This document shows, piece after piece, positions 23,481 through 31,692 of a stretch of 34,926 nucleotides of DNA. The position numbers were made by a program, and so were the translations under genes. The notes under the pieces were generated by a model. That model was given only the letters and a program-made list of their open reading frames with translations, searched no databases and was not told the origin of the DNA. Position 1 is the stretch's first letter. Each line of letters starts with the position of its first letter. The stretch is from Corallococcus carmarthensis (GTDB taxonomy: Bacteria > Myxococcota > Myxococcia > Myxococcales > Myxococcaceae), in assembly GCF_003611695.1 (NCBI RefSeq), contig NZ_RAWE01000093.1, forward strand, positions 1 to 34,926, read 5' to 3'.

Positions 23481-24314
23481 CTAGCCGGGGATGCGTGCGG
23501 TGCGCTCGCGCATCCGCTTCTCCACCGCGATGACGCCCCGGAGGAACAGCCCGGGCGCCAGCCGCCGCAGCCGCCAGAACCAGCGCGCATCCGCCATGGG
23601 CAGCACGTGCGGCGCGCCCCGGTCCACCGCCTTGAGCAGCCGCTCGGCGACCCACTCCGGACCAATCTTCGACTGGTCCACCAGCTTCACGCTCATGCGG
23701 CGCGTCTCCGGGTCGGAGTAGGGCGCGGCCGCCGCCGCGATGTTCGTGCGGAAGAACGTGGGGCACGCCACCGTGACGCCCAGCCCCAAGGGCTGCAGCT
23801 CCGCGTAGAGCGTCTCCGACAGCGCGACGACGGCGGCCTTGGACGTGTTGTAGGCCGCCAGGTTCGGCGCGTACACGAGCCCCGCCGCGGACGCGATGTT
23901 GAGCACGTGTCCGGAGCCCTGCTTGCGCAGGCGCGGCACGAACGCGTGGCAGCCGTGGATGACGCCCCAGAGGTTCACGTCCAGCACGCGCTTCCACTCG
24001 GCCAGCGGCAGCACGCCCACCGCGCCGCCGGTGGCGACGCCCGCGTTGTTGACCACCAGGTCCACGCCGCCGAACGCGTCGTCCGTGGCGCGCGCCAAGG
24101 CCTCCACCGCGTCCGGGTCCGTCACGTCGCACGGGTGCACGCGCGCTTCGCCTCCCAGCGCGGTGACGCGGCGGGCGGTCTCCTCCGCGCTGGCCGGATT
24201 CATGTCCGACACCATGACCCGCGCCTGACGGGCCGCCAGGGCTTCACACAGCGCACGGCCAAGGCCACTGCCGGCGCCCGTCACCACCGCGCGAGGACGA
24301 GAGGGAAGGCTCAT
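23481..24314 (-). CDS. Short-chain dehydrogenase/reductase
   Basis: 277 residues, ATG at 24314; the frame is open to 24449 but the extension has no homology-like pattern. It is a classical SDR with a Rossmann fold: the cofactor loop TGAGSGLG (12-19), an Asp after the second strand (SDMNP, favouring NAD(H)), CDVTD, the structural NNAG, a catalytic Ser in NIASAAG, and the catalytic Y-x-x-x-K in AAYNTSKAAV. The C-terminal ~80 residues contain a hydrophobic/basic stretch (FWRLRRLAPGLFLRGVIAVE), typical of SDRs acting on lipophilic substrates at membranes. The substrate cannot be read from sequence. It is divergent from the 24491 lipoprotein gene. Confidence 0.9.
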   Translation of the reverse strand: MSLPSRPRAVVTGAGSGLGRALCEALAARQARVMVSDMNPASAEETARRVTALGGEARVHPCDVTDPDAVEALARATDDAFGGVDLVVNNAGVATGGAVGVLPLAEWKRVLDVNLWGVIHGCHAFVPRLRKQGSGHVLNIASAAGLVYAPNLAAYNTSKAAVVALSETLYAELQPLGLGVTVACPTFFRTNIAAAAAPYSDPETRRMSVKLVDQSKIGPEWVAERLLKAVDRGAPHVLPMADARWFWRLRRLAPGLFLRGVIAVEKRMRERTARIPG

Positions 24315-24454
24315 GATTCCAGGACCCCCAGGGGGTGAAAGAGGAGCGTGACGCGACAGGGCTAGCACGCCGGGCGAAACGGTGGCCATGCACCGGTGCT
24401 CGCTTTTCCCGCGAATCCTGCCCGGGGCCGGGCGGGCAGGCGGGCGCACGGTTC

Positions 24455-24483
24455 GTGACCCGGGGTCGGAAGTTGGCTAGAAC
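24455..24483 (+). promoter_or_regulatory. Possible promoter of the 24491 lipoprotein operon
   Basis: GTGACC (24455-24460, 4/6) and TAGAAC (24478-24483, 4/6) lie 17 bases apart. The predicted start is about 24490, at the GTG start codon (24491), which lacks a Shine-Dalgarno, so the mRNA may be leaderless. The rest of 24315-24490 is intergenic between divergent genes. Confidence 0.35.
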
Positions 24484-24490
24484 CCGGGCC

Positions 24491-24745
24491 GTGCAACGCG
24501 CCTTGGTGGCAGCAATGGCGGTCGTGGCGGCGGGGCTCCTGGGATGCAATGACCTGGAGAACTGCGGCTCGACGCCGGTGGACATCACCCGGACCGACGG
24601 GGGCCTCTACCGTTGCGTGACGTCCGAGGATTGCCCCAGGACGTCGCGCGTCTCCGTGTGCGTGACGGACGTCTCCTCCGAGCGCGAGTGCGTGCGTTGT
24701 GACGAGACGCGTTGCGTGCGCCTCATCCCGGAGGCGTGCCAATGA
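24491..24745 (+). CDS. Small cysteine-rich predicted lipoprotein
   Basis: 84 residues from a GTG at 24491, chosen because it gives a compact signal peptide with lipobox L-L-G-C (VQRALVAAMAVVAAGLLGCN); the open frame upstream to 24335 looks non-coding. The mature ~65 residues contain eight further Cys (NCGST, YRCVTSEDC, VSVCVTD, ECVRCDETRC, EAC) in a pattern suggesting a disulfide-stapled or zinc-binding small domain, similar to the Cys-rich 'x-x-D-C' modules on many myxobacterial surface proteins. Its stop overlaps the next start (ATGA at 24742-24745), so the two are translationally coupled and probably work together. Confidence 0.75.
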   Translation: MQRALVAAMAVVAAGLLGCNDLENCGSTPVDITRTDGGLYRCVTSEDCPRTSRVSVCVTDVSSERECVRCDETRCVRLIPEACQ

Positions 24746-25662
24746 CGCGTCGACTGTCGCGGTGGGCCTGCGTGCTCGCGGTGGGAGCGCTCGCCGTCAC
24801 GGGTTGCCGCGACAAGCCGGTGGACCACATGCAGCGCGCCCGCGACGCCATCTTCGAGAAGCGTCCGGACGAGGCGCTGGTGGAGTACCGCAAGGCGTAC
24901 GACATGCTGCTGCGCGACGAGTCCCCGGAGGCGCTGGTGATGCGCGCCCGGGCGCTCAAGGGCGCGGCGGACGTGTACTGGCTGGAGCAGCGCAAGGTGA
25001 AGGAGGCGGTGAGCGTCTACCGCCAGCTCATCCAGCAGTGCCCGGAGTCCCCGGAGTCGCTGGACGCGCGCATCATCCTGGCGGAGCTGCTGCGGGTGCA
25101 CTACCGCGACCTGCGCGGTTCCATTGATCAGCTCACCGCCGCGCTGCACCGCAACCCGCCGCAGAGCGCGGAGCTGCAGTACCAGGTGGCCAAGACGTAC
25201 TTCGAGCTCCAGGACTATCCGCAGTGCGAGCTGGAGGCGAAGAAGCTGCCGGAGCGCTTCGCGACCAGCCCCTACGTGGACGACGCGCTCTTCCTCCAGG
25301 CGCAGGCCCTGGCCATGGTGGAGGGCAAGCGCCAGGAAGCGCTGCGGACCTACGCGGACCTGCGCACGCGCTTCCCGGACTCGGAGCTGGCGCCGTACGC
25401 CCTCTTCGAGATGGGCAAGCTGCGCGCGGACGCGGGTGACAACGAGAAGGCCATCGAGACCTGGGTGGAGTGCCTGAAGACGCACCCGGATCCGTCGCTC
25501 GTGCAGGACGCCATCACCCGGGCACGCCGCCGCCTGGCCAACCTCACGGTGGAGGGCATTGGCCAGAAGGAAGTGGCGTTCGACCGCAGCAAGCAGGCGC
25601 GCACCTCCGTGGAAGCCATGGGTGGCAGCGCCGAGGAAGCCGCCCGCGACCGCGGCGACTGA
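24742..25662 (+). CDS. TPR-repeat lipoprotein
   Basis: 306 residues. The ATG at 24742 has GGAGG (24730-24734) 7 bases upstream and overlaps the preceding stop by 4 bases. The signal peptide ends in a lipobox (ALAVTGC). The mature protein is a series of tetratricopeptide-type helical pairs: DHMQRARDAIFEKRPDEALV, ALKGAADVYWLEQRKVKEAV, LQYQVAKTYFELQDYPQCEL, DALFLQAQALAMVEGKRQEA, and PYALFEMGKLRADAGDNEKA. This resembles outer-membrane TPR lipoproteins (BamD- or YbgF-like) that scaffold envelope protein complexes. The partner is unknown, although coupling with the small Cys-rich lipoprotein suggests a joint complex. A 22-bp hairpin follows the stop. Confidence 0.88.
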   Translation: MTRRLSRWACVLAVGALAVTGCRDKPVDHMQRARDAIFEKRPDEALVEYRKAYDMLLRDESPEALVMRARALKGAADVYWLEQRKVKEAVSVYRQLIQQCPESPESLDARIILAELLRVHYRDLRGSIDQLTAALHRNPPQSAELQYQVAKTYFELQDYPQCELEAKKLPERFATSPYVDDALFLQAQALAMVEGKRQEALRTYADLRTRFPDSELAPYALFEMGKLRADAGDNEKAIETWVECLKTHPDPSLVQDAITRARRRLANLTVEGIGQKEVAFDRSKQARTSVEAMGGSAEEAARDRGD

Positions 25663-25671
25663 CCTGTTGCC

Positions 25672-25693
25672 CGGGCGCATTCGCGTGCGCCCG
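25672..25693 (+). terminator. Hairpin after the TPR lipoprotein gene
   Basis: CGGGCGCA (25672-25679) and TGCGCCCG (25686-25693) form a perfect 8-bp stem with a 6-base loop, starting 9 bases after the stop at 25662. TTGCTCC follows, so there is no true T-run. Confidence 0.5.
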
Positions 25694-25771
25694 TTGCTCC
25701 CGCGTGCCATGTAACGGCCGGGCCGTGCCCTGACGGGGCATGAGGGCCCTTCTCGCGTGGGAGGCATTCAC

Positions 25772-26521
25772 ATGAACGTGCTGGTGACAGGGGCCACGGC
25801 GGGCATCGGGCAGGCCATCGCGCGCCGCTTCGTGAAGGAAGGCGCGCGCGTCATCGCCGCCGGGCGGCGCAGCGACCGGCTGGAGGCGCTCAAGGCGGAG
25901 CTGGGCGAGCGGCTCTTGCCGGTGACGCTGGACGTGACGGACAAGGCGGCGGTGAAGGCGGCGTTCGCCGCGTTGCCCGCGGACTTCGCGCAGGTGGACG
26001 TGCTGGTGAACAACGCGGGGCTCGCGCTGGGGCTGGAGCCCGCGCAGACGGCGCGGCTGGAGGACTGGGACGTGGTGGTGGACACCAACGTGAAGGGCCT
26101 CCTGTACTGCACGCGCGAAGCGCTCACGGGCATGGTGGCCCGCGACCGGGGACACGTCATCAACATCGGCTCCATCGCGGGCGAGTTCCCGTACCCCGGC
26201 GGCAACGTGTATGGCGCGACGAAGGCGTTCGTGCATCAGTTCACGCTCAACCTGCGCGCGGACCTGCACGGCACTTCGCTGCGCGTCACGGACATCCAGC
26301 CGGGTCTCTTGGGCGGCACGGAGTTCTCCAACGTGCGCTTCCGCGGAGACGACGCGAAGGCCGCCGCGCTCTACGACAAGACCCAGCCGCTCACGCCCGA
26401 GGACGTCGCGGACACGGCCTACTGGGTGGCCACGCGGCCCGCGCACGTGAACATCAACGTCATCTCGATGATGCCGGTGGTGCAGTCCTTCGGCCCGCTG
26501 CTGGTGAAGCGCGGCGGCTGA
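25772..26521 (+). CDS. ydfG: YdfG-like NADP-dependent 3-hydroxy acid dehydrogenase
   Basis: 249 residues; the ATG at 25772 has GGGAGG (25759-25764) 7 bases upstream. It matches E. coli YdfG closely along its length: MNVLVTGATAGIGQAIARRF, AAGRRSDRLEALKAELGERL (Arg pair for NADP), VDVLVNNAGLALGLEPAQTA, HVINIGSIAGEFPYPGGNVY, the catalytic GATKAFVHQF, LRVTDIQPGLLGGTEFSNVR, and PAHVNINVISMMPVVQSFGP. YdfG is a classical SDR that reduces malonic semialdehyde and oxidises L-allo-threonine and 3-hydroxy acids. Its stop codon abuts the stop of the convergent gene with no spacing. Confidence 0.93.
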   Translation: MNVLVTGATAGIGQAIARRFVKEGARVIAAGRRSDRLEALKAELGERLLPVTLDVTDKAAVKAAFAALPADFAQVDVLVNNAGLALGLEPAQTARLEDWDVVVDTNVKGLLYCTREALTGMVARDRGHVINIGSIAGEFPYPGGNVYGATKAFVHQFTLNLRADLHGTSLRVTDIQPGLLGGTEFSNVRFRGDDAKAAALYDKTQPLTPEDVADTAYWVATRPAHVNINVISMMPVVQSFGPLLVKRGG

Positions 26522-27445
26522 TCAGCCCGGCACGGGCAACGCGGCTTCCAGGAGCGGCGCGGGCACCGACGGGTCGTCCGCGTCCGCCACCAGCAGCACG
26601 TGGACGCGTCCGCCTTCCACTCGCGCGTCCACGCCCTCCAGCTTCACGGGCACGTCCACCGCGTCCAGGTACACGGGCGTGCCGTCCGGCGCGAGCACGC
26701 CCACCGCGGAACCCGCCACGGGCCCATCCGCCACGCGGTCGCGCGAGGCCTCCGCCGTGGCGGTGAACACCACGCGCCCGTCCGGCAGCGACGACGCGTC
26801 CGTGAAGGACAGCCGCACGCCATTGGCCTCGCCCAGCTCCCAGCGGCGCACGGTGCGCACCGCCTCAGGCCCCATCACGCCCACGTCCAGGCTGGCCAGC
26901 ACGCGGTCCAGGTCCAGGTCCACCAGCGCGTCCACGCCGCCCTCGCCGTTGCCCCGGTTGAGCAGCCGCAGCCGCTTGCCCGCCACCGCCGCGCCCTCCA
27001 CGTTGAGCGCCACCAGCTCGCGCTCCAGTTGCACGTAGAGCGACGTGCAGTCCACCGTGCGCGGCGCTCCCGCGAGCGTCCCGTCCGCGTTCAGGGGCAG
27101 CACCGACGCCCGGCGCCGCGCGGGCGTGGAGCCCGAGGGCAGGGCCAGCAGTGCCCCGTGCGTGAAGGACGCGGACGGGCCCAGCTTGCACAGCGCTTCC
27201 AGGTCCGGCTTCGCCACCTTGCGCTCCGCGTGTCCGTCCGGAAGCTCCCCGGGGAAGAGGCGCACGGTGTGGCCCGGCGCGTCTCCCGTGGCGGGGAACA
27301 CGGCCAGGTGGAGCGCGTCGTCCGCGACGACGTAGAGCCAGTCCCCCGCGCGCACCAGGCCGCTGGCGGCGGAGACATGCGCGGGACGCCCTGGGGCTTC
27401 GGGCGCCCCGAGGTTGAGGGTGCGGCGGCGGGTGGTGGGAATCAT
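26522..27445 (-). CDS. Conserved protein of unknown function, beta-rich
   Basis: 307 residues from the ATG at 27445 (GGAG about 6 bases upstream); the open frame beyond is a shadow of mgtE. It begins MIPTTRRRTLNLGAPEAPGR and is made of short beta strands with repeated turns (SGLVRAGDWLYVVADDALHL, GALLALPSGS, VDALVDLDLDRVL, SLPDGRVVFTATAEASRDRV, GSAVGVLAPDGTPVYLDAVD), consistent with a beta-propeller-like fold. No signal peptide is seen. I do not recognise the family with certainty; a DUF6929-type domain is possible. It lies 20 bp downstream of mgtE on the same strand, so the two are probably co-transcribed. Confidence 0.8.
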   Translation of the reverse strand: MIPTTRRRTLNLGAPEAPGRPAHVSAASGLVRAGDWLYVVADDALHLAVFPATGDAPGHTVRLFPGELPDGHAERKVAKPDLEALCKLGPSASFTHGALLALPSGSTPARRRASVLPLNADGTLAGAPRTVDCTSLYVQLERELVALNVEGAAVAGKRLRLLNRGNGEGGVDALVDLDLDRVLASLDVGVMGPEAVRTVRRWELGEANGVRLSFTDASSLPDGRVVFTATAEASRDRVADGPVAGSAVGVLAPDGTPVYLDAVDVPVKLEGVDARVEGGRVHVLLVADADDPSVPAPLLEAALPVPG

Positions 27446-27465
27446 GAGGGCTCCAGCGTCGCCGA

Positions 27466-28794
27466 CTACAGCAGCGTGCCGCGCAGGAAGAGGCTGGCCG
27501 CCGTGAAGTAGATGACGAGTCCGGACACGTCCACCAGCGTGGCCACGAAGGGCGCGGACGCGCTCGCGGGGTCGAAGCCCACGCGCCGCAGGATGAACGG
27601 CAGCATGGAGCCGGACAGCGTGCCGAACATCACCACGCCCACCAGCGACACACCCACCGTCATGCCGATGAGGAACGCATGGTCGCCGTAGCTGTGGAAC
27701 AGGGCCTGCCACACCATCACGCGCGTGAAGCCCACGACTCCCAGCACCGCGCCCAGCGCCAGGCCCGTGCTCAGCTCCCGCCGGGCCACGCGCCACCAGT
27801 CCTTCAGCCGCATCTCCGACAGCGCCAGCGACCGGATGATGAGCGTGGTGGCCTGGCTGCCGGAGTTGCCGCCCGAGCTGATGATGAGCGGGATGAAGAG
27901 GCTCAGCACGACGGCGCGAGCAATCTCATGCTCGAAGTAGCCCATGGCCGTGGCGGTGAGCATCTCCCCCAGGAAGAGCACCATCAGCCAGCCGGCGCGC
28001 TTCTTGAGCATCGCCAGGAAGCCCACGTCGAAGTAGGGCGCGTCCAGGGCCTCCATACCGCCGACCTTCTGGATGTCCTCCGTGGCCTCTTCCTGGACGA
28101 CGTCCACGATGTCGTCCACCGTGACGATGCCCTTCATGCGCCGCTGCTCGTCCACCACGGGCATGGCCATGAAGCTGTGCTCGGAGAAGGTGCGGCTGAC
28201 CGCTTCCTGGTCCGTGTTCTCCGCCACGGTGATGACGTCGCGCTGCATGACGTCCGCCACGCGCTTGTCCGGCGCGGCCTGGAAGAGCTGGCGCAGGGAC
28301 AGCACGCCCTGCAGGCGCTGCTCCGCGTCCAGCACATACGCGTAGTAGACGGTCTCCACCTTCTCGCGCGCCTGCTTGCGCAGGTACCCGATGGCCTCGT
28401 CGATGCTCATGTCCGGGCGCACGCGGGCGAAGCGCGGGTTCATCAGACCGCCGGCGTCGTCCTCCGAGTACGCCAGCAGGACGTTCACCTCGCGGCGGCT
28501 GGCGTCGTCGAGCTGCGACAGGATGGCGTCCACCTGCTCCGGCTCCACGGCCTGGACTAGGTCGGCCAGGTCGTCCGGGGGGAGCAGGCGGACCCAGGTG
28601 CGGCGCTCGCCCTGGGGGAGGCTGAGGATGAGCTCGGCCTGTTCGCGCGCGGTGAGGCCCAGGAAGAAGTCGTCCGCCACCGCCGGGGGCAGCAGCCGGA
28701 ACCCCTCCAGGCGCTCGTCCGCGGAGAGCACCGCCCACGCCTCGTGGAGCTCGTCGGGGGACAGCGCGTTCTGGCTCTGGGGACTCTCCACCAT
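27466..28794 (-). CDS. mgtE: MgtE magnesium transporter
   Basis: 442 residues, ATG at 28794. The order is that of MgtE: an N-terminal superhelical domain (ALSPDELHEAWAVLSADERL to about residue 125), a tandem CBS pair (about 130-255, including MNPRFARVRPDMSIDEAIGY and DVITVAENTDQEAVSRTFSE), the plug helix, and a five-helix pore domain (about 280-442) with the signatures LIISSGGNSGSQATTLIIRS and FGTLSGSMLPFILRRVGFDP. MgtE is a dimeric Mg2+-selective inner-membrane channel whose cytosolic domains close when Mg2+ is high. No upstream riboswitch was evident in the 238-bp gap to gloA. The downstream gene of unknown function is 20 bp away. Confidence 0.96.
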   Translation of the reverse strand: MVESPQSQNALSPDELHEAWAVLSADERLEGFRLLPPAVADDFFLGLTAREQAELILSLPQGERRTWVRLLPPDDLADLVQAVEPEQVDAILSQLDDASRREVNVLLAYSEDDAGGLMNPRFARVRPDMSIDEAIGYLRKQAREKVETVYYAYVLDAEQRLQGVLSLRQLFQAAPDKRVADVMQRDVITVAENTDQEAVSRTFSEHSFMAMPVVDEQRRMKGIVTVDDIVDVVQEEATEDIQKVGGMEALDAPYFDVGFLAMLKKRAGWLMVLFLGEMLTATAMGYFEHEIARAVVLSLFIPLIISSGGNSGSQATTLIIRSLALSEMRLKDWWRVARRELSTGLALGAVLGVVGFTRVMVWQALFHSYGDHAFLIGMTVGVSLVGVVMFGTLSGSMLPFILRRVGFDPASASAPFVATLVDVSGLVIYFTAASLFLRGTLL

Positions 28795-28998
28795 GACGAC
28801 GGCCTCGGAAGAAGAGGGGGAGGGTGCGCGCCTCGCTGCATTGCGCGCGGGCCTCTCTACACCCCTGCCGGGGGCGCGGCGAGCGGAAGGCGCGAAACAT
28901 CTCGCGGAAAACTCCGTCCGCCTGCCTGGCCCGTTCATCCGGCCCCAGCGCGCCTGGGACCCGGGGGTGGCCCGGGCCGGGCCTGCCTGCCCGTGCGG

Positions 28999-29023
28999 CC
29001 CGTGTTGCTTGGGGCACCACGGG
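28999..29023 (-). terminator. Hairpin downstream of gloA
   Basis: Read on the minus strand, CCCGTGGTG and CAACACGGG form a 9-position stem with one mismatch and a 7-base loop, 9 bases after the gloA stop (29033). No T-run. The remaining 28795-28998 holds no supported gene. Confidence 0.4.
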
Positions 29024-29032
29024 TGGGTCGGG

Positions 29033-29419
29033 TCAGGCCTTCTGCTGGATGAGCTCGACCTTGTAGCCGTCCGGGTCTTCCACGAAGGCGATGACGGTGG
29101 TGCCGTGCTTCATGGGGCCGGGCTCGCGGACGACCTTGCCGCCGGCCTGCCGGATGGCATTGGCGGTGGCGTGGATGTCGCTGACGCCCAGGGCGATGTG
29201 GCCGTAGGCGGAGCCCAGCTCGTACTTCGCCGTGTCCCAGTTGTGGGTGAGCTCCAGGGCGGGGTGGGTGTCCTCGGGGCCGTAGCCGACGAAGGCGAGG
29301 GTGAACCTGCCGTCCGGGTAGTCCTGGCGGCGCAAGAGCGTCATGCCGAGCACGCGGGTGTAGAAGTCGAGCGACTTCTCCAGGTCGCCGACCCGGAGCA
29401 TGGTGTGGAGGATGCGCAT
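29033..29419 (-). CDS. gloA: Glyoxalase I (lactoylglutathione lyase)
   Basis: 128 residues, ATG at 29419. The four metal ligands of E. coli GloA are at identical positions: His5 ([10 protein letters not shown]), Glu56 ([10 protein letters not shown]), His74 ([10 protein letters not shown]) and Glu122 (YKVELIQQ). It is a homodimeric VOC-fold enzyme that isomerises the hemithioacetal of methylglyoxal and glutathione to S-lactoylglutathione in detoxification. Length and motifs indicate the Ni2+/Co2+-type bacterial class. It is in the cytoplasm. The HNH gene ends 38 bp upstream of its start on the same strand. Confidence 0.97.
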   Translation of the reverse strand: MRILHTMLRVGDLEKSLDFYTRVLGMTLLRRQDYPDGRFTLAFVGYGPEDTHPALELTHNWDTAKYELGSAYGHIALGVSDIHATANAIRQAGGKVVREPGPMKHGTTVIAFVEDPDGYKVELIQQKA

Positions 29420-29457
29420 GCGGTGGCTATAACCGCGGCGCGGTGTAGGTGCGGAGG

Positions 29458-30153
29458 CTAAAGCGCGCCGCCCGCTCTGGGGACTGGCTGCGTGGCCGCG
29501 TCGAAGCAGGCCGTGGCGGTGCCGGTGAAGGCGGCGATGAGCCGCTGTCGCATGTCCCGGTCATCCGCGAAGACGGTCATCCAGATGGACCAGTGGCCCT
29601 TCTCAAGAGCCAATGCGACGGTCAAATCCCGCATGTGGGGCGTATCGTTCTGGGCAATTCGCGCCCTTGCGACCTGTGCGACCTCCCATGCCTCCTTGCG
29701 GTGCTGCCACCGGCGATCACTTCGCCGGGGTTTCTTGTGGGGCAGCTTGTCCAGCCCGACCAACACGATGGTGCTCTGGGCGCGCTTGGCGTCCGCTGGG
29801 TTGAGGCCCGGTGCGGGTTTTACGATGCCAGCGGCTCCATGGAGGACGGCCCGGGCCGTGTTGTCACGGTCAGGCCAGAAGTAATCCGTGAGCTGGACGT
29901 TGGCGTGGCCCTTGGTGCTGTTGCAGTTGACGCACGCAAGCAGGAAGTTGTTCCAGTCTCGCTCCAGGGTCGGGTGATGGTGCTTGGAAAGGACGTGCTC
30001 GACGGCCAGGCTCGAGTTGATCTTGCGCTCGCAGAACGAGCAGTACTCCCCGATGCGGTCGAACAAGGCCCCTCGTGCTTCGTCGTACTCCGCGAAGACG
30101 TGAGGGGTACCATCGTCGCGAAGAGGCCAGGCCCCCCTGTCGACCGGCCTCAA
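29458..30153 (-). CDS. ptuB: HNH endonuclease, PtuB-like subunit of a Septu-type defence system
   Basis: 231 residues from a TTG at 30153. This start is supported by GGGAG (revcomp of 30161-30165) 7 bases upstream and a TTGA overlap with the stop of the ATPase gene, so translation is coupled. The nuclease core is YCSFCERKI (C38, C41), [10 protein letters not shown] (E52-H53), [18 protein letters not shown] (C74, C77, N78, K81): a C-x2-C / E-H / C-x2-C-N-x2-K-G HNH fold of the type linked to Septu and some retron systems. In Septu, PtuA and PtuB form a complex that cleaves nucleic acid on phage infection. No reverse transcriptase or msr-msd RNA is adjacent, arguing against a retron. Assignment rests on pairing and motif logic, not a database hit. 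Confidence 0.85.
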   Translation of the reverse strand: MRPVDRGAWPLRDDGTPHVFAEYDEARGALFDRIGEYCSFCERKINSSLAVEHVLSKHHHPTLERDWNNFLLACVNCNSTKGHANVQLTDYFWPDRDNTARAVLHGAAGIVKPAPGLNPADAKRAQSTIVLVGLDKLPHKKPRRSDRRWQHRKEAWEVAQVARARIAQNDTPHMRDLTVALALEKGHWSIWMTVFADDRDMRQRLIAAFTGTATACFDAATQPVPRAGGAL

Positions 30154-31454
30154 GACTTGTCTCCCGGAAGCTTGGCGGCGCCCCGCTGAAGTTCCAGGAA
30201 CGCGTGGTAGGCGACGTCGTCGCTGAAAGGGGCTGAGAGCTCGTCCATCCGCTGCTTGAGTCGTTCGAGCTCTGGACCGTCGGCTTCTTTCGCCGCTTCG
30301 AGCGCCTCGTAGTATTTCTTCGCCGCCTCCATCATCTCCTTGTGGCGCTGGCTCCGCTGAGGGACAGCGACGCCCATGACCTCTTCGGCGATGTCCTCGA
30401 TGCTGCGGCTGGGGAGCGTTTCACGCGACTGATCATCCAGGTTGATCAATTCATTCTTGCGAAGTGACTGGATGATGAAAGGTGAGTGGGTGGTCACCAC
30501 GAACTGCATTCGTGGGAAGACCCGGCGGAGGTCATCCACCACCTCGCGTTGCCAGTTGGGATGGAGGTGGAGATCGAGCTCATCAATCAAGACGATCCCA
30601 GGAGTCTTCGCGGGGGCCAGATTGCGCAGGTGTGGGTTGAGGGTCGCGGTCCGGTAGGCAATGTCCCCGACCATGGCGAGCATGCTCCGGGCGCCGTCGC
30701 TCAGCATGTCGAACGGCAGTTCCACGTCGTTCTTGCGAGCGACCAGTGTCCCCAGTCGCAAGTCGTAACGAACGTCCGTCCAGTCCTTCATGCATTCGCT
30801 GAGGGCATGCTTCACGGCACTCAAGGTTCCGAGGCTTCGCCCCTCCTGGACCTGGATCATCTCCATGGTCTTGAACCAGGAGGCGAAGCCCTTGTGGTCA
30901 GAGGAGGGGTCGAGGCATCCGCGATAGCCTCGGAGCCGTGAGCCTGGCTTGAGGACGCGCGCTCCATCCGCGACGGTGCCGCGACGGGTGCGACGCTGGA
31001 GCCAGAGGCGCCCCGTCCCGTAATAGGAGAGAAGGGGTAGAACGACGTCCTTGCCCTCGCGGACCATCTCGCTCCAAGCGAGCGTCGTTCGCGAAAGCAC
31101 CCCTGCCTGGCCGTGGGTGGTGTGCTTGTTGCGGCCCTCCAATGTCCTGACCCACTTGATGGCGCCGCCGCCCAGGTCCCCCTGGCAGGCCACCTCAACC
31201 GGATAGCGAGCTTCGAGGGTGGGGACCTCTCCTCGCTTGTGCATGACCTGCCGCACATCATCGCGATGGATGCCAGGAGGCGTGGCGCCTTCCAGTCCCA
31301 GGAAGATGGCGCCTGCCGCTACGGAGAGCGCATCAAGGATTGCGGTCTTGCCCGTGCCATTGTCGCCAATGAGCACGTTGAACGAAGGAGAGAACTCGAA
31401 GGCACGCTGCTCGAAGCCGCGAAAATTCTTGACCTCGATGCGATCGATCCTCAT
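30150..31454 (-). CDS. ptuA: AAA/ABC-type ATPase, PtuA-like subunit of a Septu-type defence system
   Basis: 434 residues; the ATG at 31454 has AGGAG about 6 bases upstream. It is an OLD/SMC-like ATPase: MRIDRIEVKNFRGFEQRAFE, Walker A GDNGTGKT (30-37), the ABC signature MLSDGARSML (250-259), Walker B GIVLIDELDLHLHP (286-299), and the H-loop VVTTHSPFII (319-328). Residues about 365-410 are charged and probably coiled coil. There is no TOPRIM domain, separating it from OLD, PARIS-AriB and Gabija GajA nucleases; the nuclease is supplied by the overlapping HNH gene. Predicted role: ATP-sensing partner that holds and licenses the PtuB nuclease. Codon use is more A/T-rich in places than neighbours (for example around 30420-30480), consistent with transfer. 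Confidence 0.87.
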   Translation of the reverse strand: MRIDRIEVKNFRGFEQRAFEFSPSFNVLIGDNGTGKTAILDALSVAAGAIFLGLEGATPPGIHRDDVRQVMHKRGEVPTLEARYPVEVACQGDLGGGAIKWVRTLEGRNKHTTHGQAGVLSRTTLAWSEMVREGKDVVLPLLSYYGTGRLWLQRRTRRGTVADGARVLKPGSRLRGYRGCLDPSSDHKGFASWFKTMEMIQVQEGRSLGTLSAVKHALSECMKDWTDVRYDLRLGTLVARKNDVELPFDMLSDGARSMLAMVGDIAYRTATLNPHLRNLAPAKTPGIVLIDELDLHLHPNWQREVVDDLRRVFPRMQFVVTTHSPFIIQSLRKNELINLDDQSRETLPSRSIEDIAEEVMGVAVPQRSQRHKEMMEAAKKYYEALEAAKEADGPELERLKQRMDELSAPFSDDVAYHAFLELQRGAAKLPGDKS

Positions 31455-31692
31455 CCGCGCTCCTGCCAGCTCCTTCTTGGAGCATCCTGGGGTCCAGTAT
31501 CCTCATGGAGCCCAGCGGCGCACGTGAATTCCCAAGGCTTTTCGAGCGAACCCCATCACGGTGCGCGGGTTGCCCGGAGGCGCGAACAGTTCCCCGGTCA
31601 GCCAGGCAGGCGTGCGCTCGGGGGTGAAAAGGCGACACCGGAGGGCCACTCGGGGCAGGGACGGGCGTCCGGCGCGTGTTATGGAACCGGCC

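Noticed and set aside
29458-31454. A retron (reverse transcriptase + msr-msd + PtuAB)
   Set aside because: No reverse transcriptase gene and no structured RNA candidate adjoin the pair; the neighbours are gloA and hemL.
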